A stretch of 64,000 nucleotides of DNA from Hexactinellida sp. DTS-2022 (GCA_028753945.1 JAPNXP010000018.1:1978643-2042642), one strand, 5' to 3'. Shown: positions 33,134 to 44,317, numbered from the stretch's first letter. Translations and numbers: made by a program. Notes: a model not told the origin generated them from the sequence alone.

Positions 33134-33695
33134 TCAGCTATTAAATAACTTATAGCATTCTAAATAACTTATAGCATTCCAATCTTCCTTATCTAGGTAA
33201 AACTCGCCAAATGTTTGAAGACTAATCGCCTCATAAGTGCTGTTTTCGTTTCCTTTAGATATTGGAAATTCCATATGACCATTATCAATATTTTCATTTT
33301 CACCTGCTTTATCTATATTCTCTAAAGGCAAAATTTGCGTCTTTTTTTTCTAGTCCACTATTACCATATGAGTAAATAAATTCCAAAACCTCCATACCAT
33401 TTTCTTCAAAATCAGTTTTTAACTTCTCTACCCAATGAACAAAATTTGTTAGCATTTCACAACTTAATAGTATATAATTTCTATTGAATAAGTTACTTAC
33501 TAACCTATAATTCAGGCCATTAAATACCTCTGTTGTGGATGCTAACCATAGGATTATTAACGTACATTGCATTGTTCAATGAGATTATCAGTAAACTTAT
33601 TTATCAACGAATCTTCAAATCCTTTGCATGCATTAAATTGAATAAGTTCAGAAAATTGTATAAACCCATGAATTATTTTCGGACCTTTATAGTCG
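33134..33695 (-). pseudogene. OTU-MULE copy 2, N-terminal part
   Basis: Weak but colinear similarity to residues about 10-200 of the intact protein: FIQFSELIQFNACKGFED, then VFNGLNYRLVSNLFNRNYI, LTNFVHWVEKLKTD and, after a frameshift, FGEFYLDKEDWNAISYL (intact: CGEFLLSGMEWKSITLI). A 19-bp tandem duplication (GAATGCTATAAGTTATTTA) near 33139-33177 disrupts its end. The upper edge is cut by the MITE at 33696. Confidence 0.6.
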
Positions 33696-34134
33696 TACAG
33701 TACATAATAGATATAGTGATCATGGATATAGTGATATATTGGATATAGTGATAATTTTGTAGCTTTAGGTGCGTCCCCGAGCAAATCCCATAGAAAATTT
33801 ATTGGTTATAGTGATATCATTATTGGATATAGTGATAATTTGTGTACAGATTATACAAGAATATTGAATTTTTGACCTTCCTTGGACCCCATAATTTCAT
33901 ATTTTACAGTATAAATATCGTTACCACTTGAATTTGATAAGGAATTTGATTATTCTTTTCAGAATATAAGTATTGACAATGTATACAGACATATATTAGA
34001 TGCGGTGATACAGTGGATGTAGTGATATAATGGGTATAGTGATATATTGGATATAGTGATATATTGGATATAGTGATAATTTGGCCACAAATCAGATGTC
34101 CCCACCATTATCACTATATCCAATATGTACTGTA
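33696..34134. mobile_element. pogo/Tc1-type MITE with 17-bp internal repeats
   Basis: Ends TACAGTACATAATAGATATA and inverse TACAGTACATATTGGATATA, consistent with a TA target. The body is rich in ATATTGGATATAGTGAT repeats, repeated several times in direct orientation at both sides and inverted at the right end. Inserted within the N-terminal remnant of OTU-MULE copy 2. Confidence 0.7.
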
Positions 34135-34449
34135 ATAGTTATAGGCGTCTAGCCATAATATCGATTCATAAATTTTTGACACAAGAAACGTCTAATAGTC
34201 AGGAACATGTAAAATAATTTTGTAATCAACATTTTGAAAAAAGTTATAATTTTTTTGTAAAGATGCTCAGTCGGAATGAAAAAAAAAATGATATTTATAG
34301 ATATCTCAACAGGAATATAAACGTCCATGTCTCCTCTATTGAATGACACCATTTTTGTCCAGATCCAACTATGGGAAGTGTCTAAAATTATAACTTGAAT
34401 TATGCTCAGTTGAATACTGCGCCAACTTCACACTCGTTGTGCAAATGTA
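34135..34449. other. Gene-free stretch
   Basis: No recognisable gene or repeat. Might include eroded upstream sequence of OTU-MULE copy 2, but no similarity is visible. Confidence 0.3.
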
Positions 34450-34524
34450 ATAAATCTCTTTATAGAACAGCCAAAATGTTTAAAATCCCTGTTTGTACTG
34501 GGAATCCCTCTATGGTTGGCATGT
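34450..34524. repeat. Fragment of ATAYCTGCCAACCG MITE family
   Basis: AGAACAGCCAAAATGTTTAA, CCCTGTTTGTACTGGGAATCC and GGTTGGCATGTAA match the end of the MITEs at 11261-11674 and 52395-52842. Only one end is present. Confidence 0.6.
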
Positions 34525-34801
34525 AATCCATCAAAAAAACTCTACATTCATACAAGTAATTCCAGATTATTGCTTTTCAAGAATATTTCTATCACATTTC
34601 CCTTTTTCACAAACGAGCCAAAATACCTGCTATTATCCACTCATTATATAGTTTTCCATAAAAATTATTCATCTATTTGCCTAACCTTTTCAAAAATATT
34701 CCTAATTTTGAAATTGTTCGTAGATGAATTTGACGAGCATCACGATAATAATCTCCATTAATTTATCATTTTGGTAATTCACAACACACATCAGTTTATT
34801 T

Positions 34802-34952
34802 CAGAGGCGGCGCGAGGGTGGGGCCAGGTGGGGCCTGTGCCCCACCTGAATTACAGTGTGCCCACCTCATTAACATTCCCAGTTTAATAGCCTGTGCCCC
34901 ACCTGTGACGTGTTTGTGCCCCACCAGTGGCGGCTGGCTAGCGCCGCCACTG
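34802..34952. mobile_element. Short hAT-type MITE, CAG(A/T)GGCGGCGC ends
   Basis: CAGAGGCGGCGCGAG at the left and inverse CAGTGGCGGCGCTAG at the right, perfect 8-bp duplication GTTTATTT (34794-34801, 34953-34960). The 151-bp body has GTGCCCCACCTG repeats. Ends relate to those at 28170-28533 and 57166-58319. Confidence 0.88.
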
Positions 34953-34960
34953 GTTTATTT

Positions 34961-37284
34961 CATTGTAATAATCATTTGAGTAGATTTATTCGTATTTTAA
35001 TGTTTGTTAGAATAATTAAGCTTATACGATCTCTTCTCAAACATAGCTAGTTCCAAGTGGATAAAATTATTCAGAAACCAAATTCAAATGATCGCATATG
35101 TTAGCTAAGCATTTTGAAACAAATTTTCAGCCCTCCTCCCAGGATTTTGTCTTGCCCTCCCCCCCTTTGCTGCCCAAGTTAAAAAATCCTAGATACGCCA
35201 CTGTCTATAATATCCCTTGGGAACTGGGATTTTAAGAATTTTTCCCCTTTTCAAGATATTTGAACAATTAGCATGAGTGAAAACAAAATTTGTTATCAAC
35301 CAGAACCAAACTTAAGAGACTGCATGCATCATTTTTGACGTTGCCATTCAATTCCCTGCTACCAATAATCTATTTGTCAATAATACTTTACTTTTGAGTA
35401 TCTGCAACCAAAATGCCTATTTCCTATAAACTACCGTGTTATACAAGGTTTGATCCTGGCGTATTCGACCCGCAACCAGCAGCGTAATTTAAATACAAAT
35501 CGAGTCTTTTAGCCAAATTGAGTATTTTTACAAATTGAGTATTTTAGCGTAACTCAAATACAAATTGAGTATTTTAGCCGCTAATCGATTATTCCAACTA
35601 AACGATTTAACTTTTTGTCACTAAGGTAACCACAAGGTGTAAATACTAGACTGTTCTAATTAATAATTTAATATCCGTCTAGCTTGACTCAACTAGCTGA
35701 GCAGAGTCAAACAAGGGGTCGCTCTCTAGGGTTAGGAGAAATTTGTGGTTGTGACATTCTTGCGTTGCTATGGAAAAAATCATCCCAAATATGGTTATAA
35801 ATTGCTGGAAATTGAACGTTGAATTCGAATATGGCGATAAAAAGTTAATTAGGTTGGATTTGAAAAGTTTAGTAGCAAGGGGATTGTCGGCGGTTCAGTC
35901 CATATTCTCTAATAGTCCACTTTGGGCCAATTACCCACTGGTGGACTATTAGAGAGAACAGTGTGTACATCAAATTATTATCCTGATGCAAGTTCTTTTC
36001 CCCTGTGTTTCACATTCAAACTCAACGGTAGCGGATGTATCTTCTCCGTGAATTTTGTCCTTAGGAAATTAACTCTGAAAGAGCTCTTGAAATCTTTAAG
36101 GTTTTTGGATTTCAAGTCAAATTGGTTCAATGGGGATTAGGGAATTTGGGAAAAATGGACAAGTGTCTTTTTGGATTCAAGAAGATTGGAATCAACTGGA
36201 GTGAATTAGGGAATAAATCACTAAAGAAGTTGAAGTCTATGTCAGGATTTTGTTGGATTTACTTTTAAATTTGATAATTGAGGATTAGGTACTATTTTGG
36301 ACCATGAATAATTTACTTTATTGGAATTGTAGAAGATTGGGGTATAATTCAGGCGGCAGAGCTGACATCCCGGGGATGCATAATCTCTTGGACGAAATTT
36401 CCAGGATTCAAACTTAACTTATTCTGTTGCATTATTTCTATGGTACATATTAACCCTATAGGTCGCCACATCCTTGGTCAGTTCCATGTAATTGTTCTAA
36501 GATGATTTTGATTGGTTTGTGTTGGGTTGAAAATCTCAGTCCTAATTTCAACTTGGGTTTAGCAACTACCGTTGTAATATTCCAGTATTTTTGGTTGATT
36601 TCTTATCTGTTTGTTAAAGGTAATTCTTTTGGATATACCTTATTCTATTTCGATTACAATGGTTTTCCTGTAAAATAAATTAAACTATGCTGAATTTAAA
36701 GTATATACATCAAATTCAGAATTCTCCCCTGCTCGGATAATATTTCCGATTCGTCTTTGTTTTGCGTTTTTTTGGTGGGTTCCGTGTGTCAATTCACTTT
36801 CTCCACTATAAAAACGATTTTCTCAACGAAGTTTGACTTTATTCAATATCAAACAAAGAAACAGATAGCCACCAAATGTACTACTATCAATTTCATCTTA
36901 ATAGCAATAGTTAATTTTGGTTTATTGTTCAAATTTCAACAAAGTTTTCTAAGCAAGTTTCTTTAGCTCATTTCTTGACTCTAAAACTATCTAGATAAGA
37001 TTACAAGACTTTGAACGCTATCTATCTTCTGAAACACTTGATTAGTGTGTAGTGAATTTATTTTACACTATACATTTCAATTGACGACTAAAATGAAGAG
37101 ATGTTATTTAGTTACATGGCCTGTTTACAATCTCTATGAAACACTGTATTAAAATAACTCTTTTATCATATGACTAAATGTTCTCGTGCAGTGCCATTTT
37201 TATCTGACCAGATCAAACATAATTAGAGTAAACATCTGTGCTCCCCATGAGTTATGACTAGGATATTTTGAGTAAACTTCAGTC
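34961..37284. other. Mostly gene-free stretch
   Basis: Contains a solo MITE end near 35190-35203 (inverse of CAGTGGCGTATCTAGGATTT), repeats of CAAATTGAGTATTTTAGC at 35490-35580, the hairpin at 35906, and no supportable coding region. Open frames at 35770-36140 and 36757-36966 have no recognisable motif. Confidence 0.4.
35906..35955. repeat. Short hairpin, CTAATAGTCCAC arms, copy 2
   Basis: TCTCTAATAGTCCAC and GTGGACTATTAGAGA are perfect 15-bp arms around a 20-nt loop. The loop is the near-exact reverse complement of that in the hairpin at 410-453. A looser relative with ATTTGTCCAC...CGGACAATTAG lies near 51510-51540. Confidence 0.65.
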
Positions 37285-37408
37285 AAAAATCTAAAATTAC
37301 AGCTCTGCCGACTGCTTTTTCATTTGGAGGCACTATATTTGGTGGTTCAATGACTAATAGTGCCTCCAGAAGATAATTGTGTCTGCATAGCTATAATTTT
37401 AGATTTTT
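37285..37408. repeat. Degenerate ~125-bp hairpin, reverse copy 9
   Basis: Diverged copy: AAAAATCTAAAATTACAGC and GCTATAATTTTAGATTTTT arms with several mismatches, retaining GGAGGCACTATA and TAGTGCCTCC. It stands alone, outside an array. Confidence 0.65.
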
Positions 37409-37524
37409 AGCCCCTTTTCGGAATTTGTTAATCAAGCCTAATAAATTGTGTGGGGTATGATATATTACAAGACATTCGGTCTCGGTCGGTTGCTTCACTC
37501 AGGACCACTTTACCTCCACGCGGT

Positions 37525-37656
37525 CTTCATAACCAGGTTCTGACCTGGTTAACCTGGTTAAATGACCAGGTTCTGACCTTTTTAACCTGGTCAGAACCTG
37601 GTTTTGAAAAAATCTGCCCAGGTTTGAACTGGTCAGTTTGTATTACTGGCACGGTC
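37525..37656. repeat. AACCAGGTTCTGACC repeat, one end of a MITE
   Basis: AACCAGGTTCTGACCTGGTT-type self-complementary motifs end with GTATTACTGGCACGGTCCTG, the inverse of the terminus of the MITE at 43477-44242. No second end was found. Confidence 0.5.
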
Positions 37657-37659
37657 CTG

Positions 37660-38139
37660 TTGTGTTATTCTAACTATTTATGGCATAAGAAATTCCAACT
37701 TGACTAATATTTTACATGGGATTATTCTATCGAATTATATCCTCGTTATTCTCAACAGTAGATCCAAGAATATTTGGATTTAAATTTGCACAAAAAGGTC
37801 AGTACAACTTGAGAAATAATTAATTAATGTTGAGCTTAACTACTCGTACATCATGAAACTTTTTGAGTGCGAAATTGGTTTAATTTCGCGTTCAAAATGG
37901 TAATTTACTTGTTTGCTACAGTATCCCAAATCAGCCGTTATGGTTAACGAATTGAGAATTGTTCATATAGAATTTGTGTTATTTAACTAATTCGGGCAGT
38001 TTATATTTTTTGGCAGAAGACTTCGGATTAGCGAGGGGTACTTTATCGCATTATTATAACTCAGTTATTTCAACAATCGGTTATTCTAACTATTTTTATC
38101 CTGCAATAAAATAGTCAGAAATACCCGGTTTCGACTATA
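37660..38139 (-). repeat. pogo-like MITE relic
   Basis: TTATTCTAAC and AAATTCCAACTTGA repeats as at 1145-1370, ending in CCCGGTTTCGACTATA, inverse of a CAGT-type pogo end. Reverse orientation relative to the copy at 1145. Confidence 0.4.
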
Positions 38140-38457
38140 CTCTGAATTACAGAACGTCGATTTGGGCAGACTTGTCCAAGTTCTCTTTTTTGTGTGCTTC
38201 AGTGCCCACAACAGTTTGCATATTTACAGGGCATGAAAATCAATTTAGTTTCTCATGCCATTAAACAAACTACACACAAATGTGCATTTGAATTTTCTAT
38301 GGTAGGAGCATCACTAACATCAGCTCAAGTTAAATCATCTTATTCGTCTGACTTATCTCCGTTTCAGAACCCACCGTACTACTGATGCACCTAAGATATT
38401 CTAGCGTTGTAAAAACACCTTCGATAAATTTCTTTACATTTAAGACGATGCTCATCA

Positions 38458-38655
38458 TTTAGTAAACTTTTTTCTTCTTTGGTCTTGCGATTGGTGTCCG
38501 TTTTTCATTCTTGATAGTTCGTTGTCCGTACCTAGTATATTTTCGTTAAGTGAGTCTAAAAAGTTGCTTATTCTTGGCCGCTTGCATTTAATTATAGATT
38601 TCAATTTGCCATAGTAGTTCTCTGCCCAATTATTTGTAGAAACACCGTTATTTCA
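38458..38655 (-). pseudogene. Possible MULE transposase C-terminal fragment
   Basis: A minus-strand frame without a start reads NGVSTNNWAENYYGKLKS, then KRPRISNFLDSLNENIL and ends in a basic RRKKFTK before a stop. The TNN..AE..Y..L pattern followed by P.I..FL..L resembles the catalytic-Glu region of MULE transposases (compare TTNAIEAWHRSYN in the gene at 11769-13208). Only about 65 residues survive. Another DDE family is possible. Confidence 0.4.
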
Positions 38656-38731
38656 GATAGAAAATACTATATATAATGTCCTTTAAGAGACATTTTATGA
38701 AATTTCTGCCAGAAAACTACAATTTCATCAG

Positions 38732-38860
38732 AAAAAAAAAAATCAAAAATTGCAGCTGTGCCGACGCATGTTCCTTTGGAGGCACTATATCTTGGAAGCT
38801 GGTTAATTGATAGTGCTTCCATAGAAAGTGCTGTCATGCAGCTACAATTTTGGATTTTTT
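38732..38860. repeat. ~125-bp hairpin, reverse copy 10
   Basis: Arms ATTGCAGCTGTGCCGACGCA versus GCTGTCATGCAGCTACAATT; partly degraded in the right arm. Confidence 0.75.
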
Positions 38861-40315
38861 CATCATGTCATCAACCCCAAAGTGGTTGAGACCCATTTGT
38901 CAAGTGGTCACGAGCCACAAGGAACGATTGATAAATTGGAAGCTTGTTTCTATCTTAAACCATCATTGTAATTAATAACATTCATTAACCGTACACTGCC
39001 CAGATTCTCAAAACGTGACATTTGGAAAAGTGGTCGATAAAATCATTCAAATTTCGTGTAAATAAGGATGTAGGGATTATTTTGTATACTCTATCGATTT
39101 CAATCAAAAAAAAGAAAATTTCAAAAATTTGCGATGATTACGTAGCAGAAAAGTGAAATGCTCCACTTGCATGCCACTAGCTTTTGTACATAGGATTAAT
39201 TAAAATTTCACTGTGGAAATAGCCGTAAGAAGATATTATACTAATAATAACTTTTTAGGATATTTTGTTAGTCTATTATAGAGTTGTGAAAGATATTACT
39301 CAAATAAATTCAATTTCTGGTAATCCATGGTTCATCTAAGACAGATTTGTCGATTTTTTGAATATCAACGTAACTTTTTTATCCTGAGGCAGAATTGTTC
39401 AAACTTTGAAGATTTGATATGTAGCACTATAGTCGTATTTGTTCATGTTGAGAAACAAAGGTTTATTGATATGCTAGGTCTGTTATGTTGATTTTAAGAG
39501 AAAAGGTATGTGTCATCACTTTTTGTCAAATCCTTGATGAATTTCTTTTCAAAAATTGTAGCATGTTTAGATATTACTGTGCTCTTTTTGGATCTCGAAT
39601 CACTAATATCTAAATAATAAATACAATGAACTACAGTATATCCTATTTTGCAGAAAAAGCCTTGGGCAGTCTTCAGTTAAATGTGCATAGATTATCATTA
39701 TATAATTAATTAATTATTTTAGCATTATTATCCACAGTTAATTCAATAAATTAAATAAATTCCCTTATTTAATTTAGTTAGCTTTAATCCATCGTTGAAT
39801 AATACTATAATTAAATAGAAGCCTACTAGACCTCACAATTAGAATCAATATAATTATCTCAAATTGAAACATCACAATTAAAATCAATATAATTATCTCA
39901 AGTTGAAACAATAGAGTAAGATTTTAACAAGTTGATTCAATATAATTATTACAAGTTGAAACAATGGAATTAGATTTCACAGTTTTACTGAAATTGAAGT
40001 GTGAGTAAACAAAGAAATTTCAACCCCCATTTGTGGCAGAAATTAAACACCTTATTGAAAAATTTCTTCTCCCATGAGACGCAGAATTTTATGGTGAATC
40101 CAAATGTGAAATAAAATTTGGGGGTTTAGTAAAACATTTTTTGAGTTATGGACCAGACAAATTTTGAAAGGTGTTAAAGATGTGTAAAAAATTTGTTAAT
40201 CAAAAATCGTAACCCCAGGTGCAAATTAGACGGTCCCATCGCACCTACATGCCAAGTTTCAGCCCATCAACAATTAAGCTCTGGCCAGGGCACTATCTAC
40301 GGAGAAAAATAAAAT

Positions 40316-40446
40316 AAAAAAAATCCAAAATTGCAGCCTGTGCCGACGCATGTTCCTTTGGTGGCACTATATTTGTTGGTGGTTTATTGATAGTGCCTCC
40401 AAAGGAACATGCTGTCGGCGCAGGCTGCAATTTTGGATTTTTTTTT
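40316..40446. repeat. ~125-bp hairpin, reverse copy 11
   Basis: Almost perfect arms (GCAGCCTGTGCCGACGCATG versus CATGCTGTCGGCGCAGGCTG) with the bulged base and mismatch in the standard positions. Confidence 0.85.
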
Positions 40447-41544
40447 CGCCAAGTCATCAACGCCCAAGGTGTGAAGAACCATTTGTTAATCGGTCCGAGT
40501 CACAAGGAACGGTAAATACATTTGAAGTTTGTTTCTATCATAGACCATCTTGAGTTTAATGCCATTCATTCATTATGTAATAATAATAAATTATATTATT
40601 AGTTATTTATTTTAGCAATGTTATCCACGGTTGAGTTGAATTAAGTCAACAAATTCCTTATTTAATTTAATTTGTTTTAATTCCTTAAATAGTAATACAA
40701 CAATTAAATAGAAGCCAGCTGCAAGGTGTCAAGATCCACTTGTATAGGTGGTACGTGCCATAAGGACCAATTGATAAATTTAAAGTTTGTTTCTATCTTA
40801 TATCATTTCTGAGATTAATGAAATTTAGATAATTAGTGTAAATATTTAATTAATCTATTAATATTTTAACACCAATATTATGAGAATCAAAATAAATTAA
40901 GTTCAATTATTATTAATTTAAATCGAATTTCACTATCATATTTGAATTCAGCGCACTCGATAACCCCAATAATCTAATTGGAACCGTCTCTATACGTTAA
41001 ACACAGAGCGAATTAATTAGAATTATATATGTCATGTATCCATTGTGCAATAATATTTTCGAAGAAGTAAATATAATCACATAATCTGTCGTTGTTATGA
41101 AATAGATAATCTTAGTTTTAATTGGAAAATAGAAGCCTACTCGATCTCACAAGTTGAATCAATATAATAATCACGAGTTGAAACAATAGAATTAGATTTA
41201 ACACTTTCAATTGAACTGAAGTGTTAGTAAACAAAGGAAACTTGCAACTCAATTGTGGCACAAACTAAGTACAATTTGAAAATTCGTGCACTGTGAAAAG
41301 GTGTAGAATTTAATTCTCTATCGAATGCATATAAATAGAATATTGTGGCACAATTTATTGTTATTTTTCCAACATTAAATATGTGTAAAAATTTGTCGTC
41401 AAAAATGTAATCAAAAATCGTGACCCCAGGTGCACATCTGTAACCAATGAGACACATATCCTGAAATTTGGGCTCTTAGTTAGTAAAACTCTGTTCAGTA
41501 GAGAGGCTACGGACTAATAATTGGTAACCAAAGCACTAAGACCA

Positions 41545-41636
41545 ATACTGGGCCACTATACTATAGTATAGTCGGCACAGTAATAAAGGCAGTGATTTCA
41601 ATACTGGGCCACTATATTAAAGTATAGTCGGCACAG
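41545..41636. repeat. Palindromic tandem repeat, reverse, second cluster
   Basis: ACTATACTATAGTATAGT followed by CGGCACAGTAATAAAGGC, then a second unit whose core has drifted to ACTATATTAAAGTATAGT. Ends the reverse array. Confidence 0.75.
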
Positions 41637-41995
41637 TAAAAATGAAACCAAGACTATCACCAACCGTTACCATATCCTTCAAAAATACCATACGGCTTAT
41701 CTGATAATGTGGTTTCTAATTGGAAGAGGTTTGGATATATTTTGCTGAATGTGCCTTCTAGCGCGATGCTTTCTCTTTCTTTGACATCTCTCCCTGTGAC
41801 ACCATAGAAAATTTCCGCTCATTCTCCAGAATATTTAGCAGCTTCCTTACAATTGGCCTTACGGGATTCCATTTAGAAGAGCTCACTAGTTCGGTTCTCT
41901 AGTGGCCCAGTAATCGCAGTAGGGGCCTACGGCCCCACAAGGGAGGCCCTAGAGCGGCTCCCAATAGGACCCGAGCGGGAATCCCGCATCGATTG
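41637..41995. other. Unassigned sequence with GC-rich dyads
   Basis: No gene recognised. 41925-41990 is GC-rich with GGGGCCTACGGCCCC, a short perfect-stem dyad, and GGGAATCCCGC. Confidence 0.35.
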
Positions 41996-42051
41996 TATGT
42001 CCAGCACTCCCCTGTGTAAGTGGAAATAGGAAAACTATCCTAGATAGACTC

Positions 42052-43024
42052 CAGAGATGCTGCAATCCGGACCAACCCGTGGTCCAGAATAAACCGGACC
42101 GGACCGACGGTCCCGGTCCAGTCCGAACGTAATTTTGTTGAGCGACTATGGCTAGCTAGGCATTTGTTAAAAATAAGCCTTCTTACCACTTTTAATCAGG
42201 GTTGCCAATCCAATCCAATCGGGAGTCTGTCGATTATCAATTGCTGAATTTTGTATCGATTGGATTGCCCAACGTTTTCATCGATTGGATATTTATCGAC
42301 GAATTTTTATCTATTTTTGCGAGTAAAGGAGAATAATATTATTATATTATTATATTTCTTTGTTTCATCGAAGTATGAAAAACAAAATACAAACCCTAAA
42401 TATATATTCTATAAATTCTAATAATTTATGCACAATCGATAAATACTCGATAAATAATCGATAGAAAATCCATAAATAATCCATAAATAATTGATAGATA
42501 ATCGATTATTAAAATGATAAATAGTCTATAAATAATCTATAAAATTAATCGATGAATATCGACAAGTAATCGATAAATAGTCGATAAATAATCGATAGAA
42601 AATCGATAAATAATCGATTGGATTGGAATTTGGAATGTCAGATCATATAATTGATTGGATTGGTTATCGATATCGATTGACAAAATTTAGATCGATTGGA
42701 TTGGCAACCCTGCTTTTAATTGATTAGCATCTCTAATTGTCGATAACTTACTAGCGATATACTATCACCTAACATCCTAATACATTCTAATCATATGTCT
42801 TAATATTATAACTAATAAGGAATTTATATTTTATGGAAATAAATCTTACAAAAATCTACTTAATAGAATGCTTTAACGTACACATAAATATGATCGGTCT
42901 GGTCTAGTTCAGACCAGTCCAAGGTTTTAATTGTGCGGTCTGGACCGGTTCGGACCTTGCAGAAAAATTCAATGACGGTCTGGTCCGGTCCGGTCCATGA
43001 ATTTGTCGGACCGCTGCATCTCTG
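42052..43024. mobile_element. hAT-type MITE, CAGAGATGC(T/A)GC ends
   Basis: Left CAGAGATGCTGCAATCCGGA, right inverse CAGAGATGCAGCGGTCCGAC. Flanks ATAGACTC and ATATACTC match at 7 of 8; the paralogue at 7728-7737 shows TAGACTCTAA without the insertion. The body is made of CCGGTCCGGACCGG-type motifs. It contains the MITE at 42197-42713. Confidence 0.9.
42197..42713. mobile_element. Nested hAT-type MITE, CAGGGTTGCCAATCC ends
   Basis: Both ends CAGGGTTGCCAATCC, perfect 8-bp duplication CTTTTAAT (42189-42196, 42714-42721). The body is composed of ATCGATAAATAATCGAT-like self-complementary motifs. Inserted into the MITE at 42052-43024. Confidence 0.92.
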
Positions 43025-43476
43025 ATATACTCTAATAAAGTATTATTCACATATAGGTTATCGGTAGCTACAAACTGAATGGCACTATGAAAAATGATGT
43101 ATGAAGTCTCTTAAATGTAGTTCTAGACAATTCATGATCATTCAGTCTAAAATTATATATTTAGGCTTGTTAACAATTTTAATTGTTCACACATGATTAT
43201 TGATCATATTTTTGAACATGGTAGAATTTTTTTAAATCCTATTATATATGGTTTAAAGTCACTAAGTAACCCACGTCGCGCATTTTAGAAACATTTTATT
43301 TTAATATTTTATCACCTAGGTTTTGGAGCTAGTAGAACTCAGTTATGGCAATGTTATTGACATCTGAGTATGTCAAAAAGTATATTTCCACTAATTTCCC
43401 GACAGTGCAGCTCCCTGCTAAACTTAATTCATCAAATTCATACCGGAGGAATCTTGAGATTACACCTAACTCAATT

Positions 43477-44242
43477 CAGGGCCGTGTCACTAATACAAAC
43501 TGACCAGATCAAACCAGGGCAGAATTTTCCAGACCAGGTTCTGACCAGGTTGACCTGGTCATTTAACCAGGTTCTGACTAACTGAGATCTAAAACCAATA
43601 CGTAATATTGTTATGATTATATTGTTATGCACTGGAAAAAGTGGACTCCATATATTATGTCAAATTTGTACATTTTAATTAAATTGATTATACACGTTTT
43701 TTTATAAGGAACACCTTGATAAGGAACTCCAGCTTGAGATTCAGCATTGAGATTCGGCGGAACTCATGAGGAACTGAGATTAATTTTTTGATAAGAGCAA
43801 TCTCAATATTTTTATCAGCACACATTAAAAGTTAAAATATACACGTTACATTGTTAAATGTTAATCAATTAATCAATTAATTAATATGGGTAGTTAGTGC
43901 TATATCAAAATTTACTAAGTCCTTTCTTACAAACGAATATTTAGAGCAAAAAAAAGCTCTTTGAGCCTGAAATTGATAAAATATTTAAAGAACTTCAGCC
44001 TCAAGTTTGAATTAGTGTTCTTAATTTGTTTTTAGTAGTGTAATATATATCCTTATCGCTTCGTTAGTTCTATTAAATATTTTTTATGAAAATATATATT
44101 TCAGATCATTAATAAAAATTAGAGTGCATTAATAAGAAAATAATTTATTCAAAATATTATATGATAAAAGTGATAACTCGTGGGGAACACTGATGAATTG
44201 GGTTTGACCTGGGTAGGTAAAAATAGGCTCGCACGGCCCTGC
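43477..44242. mobile_element. hAT-type MITE, CAGGGCCGTG ends
   Basis: CAGGGCCGTGTCAC at the left, inverse CAGGGCCGTGCGAGCC at the right. Flanks CTCAATT and CTCAAGTT nearly match. The left part carries ACCAGGTTCTGACCAGG motifs, the right part CCCAGGTCAAACCC. The middle is AT-rich without coding potential. Confidence 0.6.
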
Positions 44243-44317
44243 TCAAGTTTTCCCTTGCTTGGATTTTGTCTACAATTTGTGATCTTTTCTTTTATGTGCT
44301 TTGCAACTTGTTTAAAC

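Larger units (their letters stand above)
38732..41636. repeat. Hairpin-repeat array, reverse orientation, copy B
   Basis: Starts with a hairpin at 38732, includes another at 40316, shares ATAGAAGCC, GTAACCCCAGGTGCAAATTA and CTATCGAATGCAT blocks with the other arrays, and ends with two palindromic units at 41545-41636. About 39000-39700 contains unrelated DNA of unknown nature. Confidence 0.7.
41996..43330. mobile_element. Partial Transib-like copy with later MITE insertion
   Basis: GTGGAAATAGGAAAACTATC, TAGATAGACTC, then after the MITE TCTAATAAAGTATTATTCAC, ATAGGTTATCGGTAGCT and GATGTATGAAGTCTC match 7700-7870 of the Transib-like element in order. The expected CACAGTG end is degraded (CAGCACTCCCCTGTGTAAG) and the far end is not found. 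Confidence 0.6.

Noticed and set aside
14512-40446. Hairpins as microRNA genes
   Set aside because: Arms are longer and more perfect than most animal pre-miRNAs and they lie in repeats; without small-RNA evidence only a repeat call is justified.
13595-41636. Hairpin family as Helitrons
   Set aside because: No TC...CTRR ends, no RepHel protein and hairpins are far larger than the Helitron 3' stem-loop.
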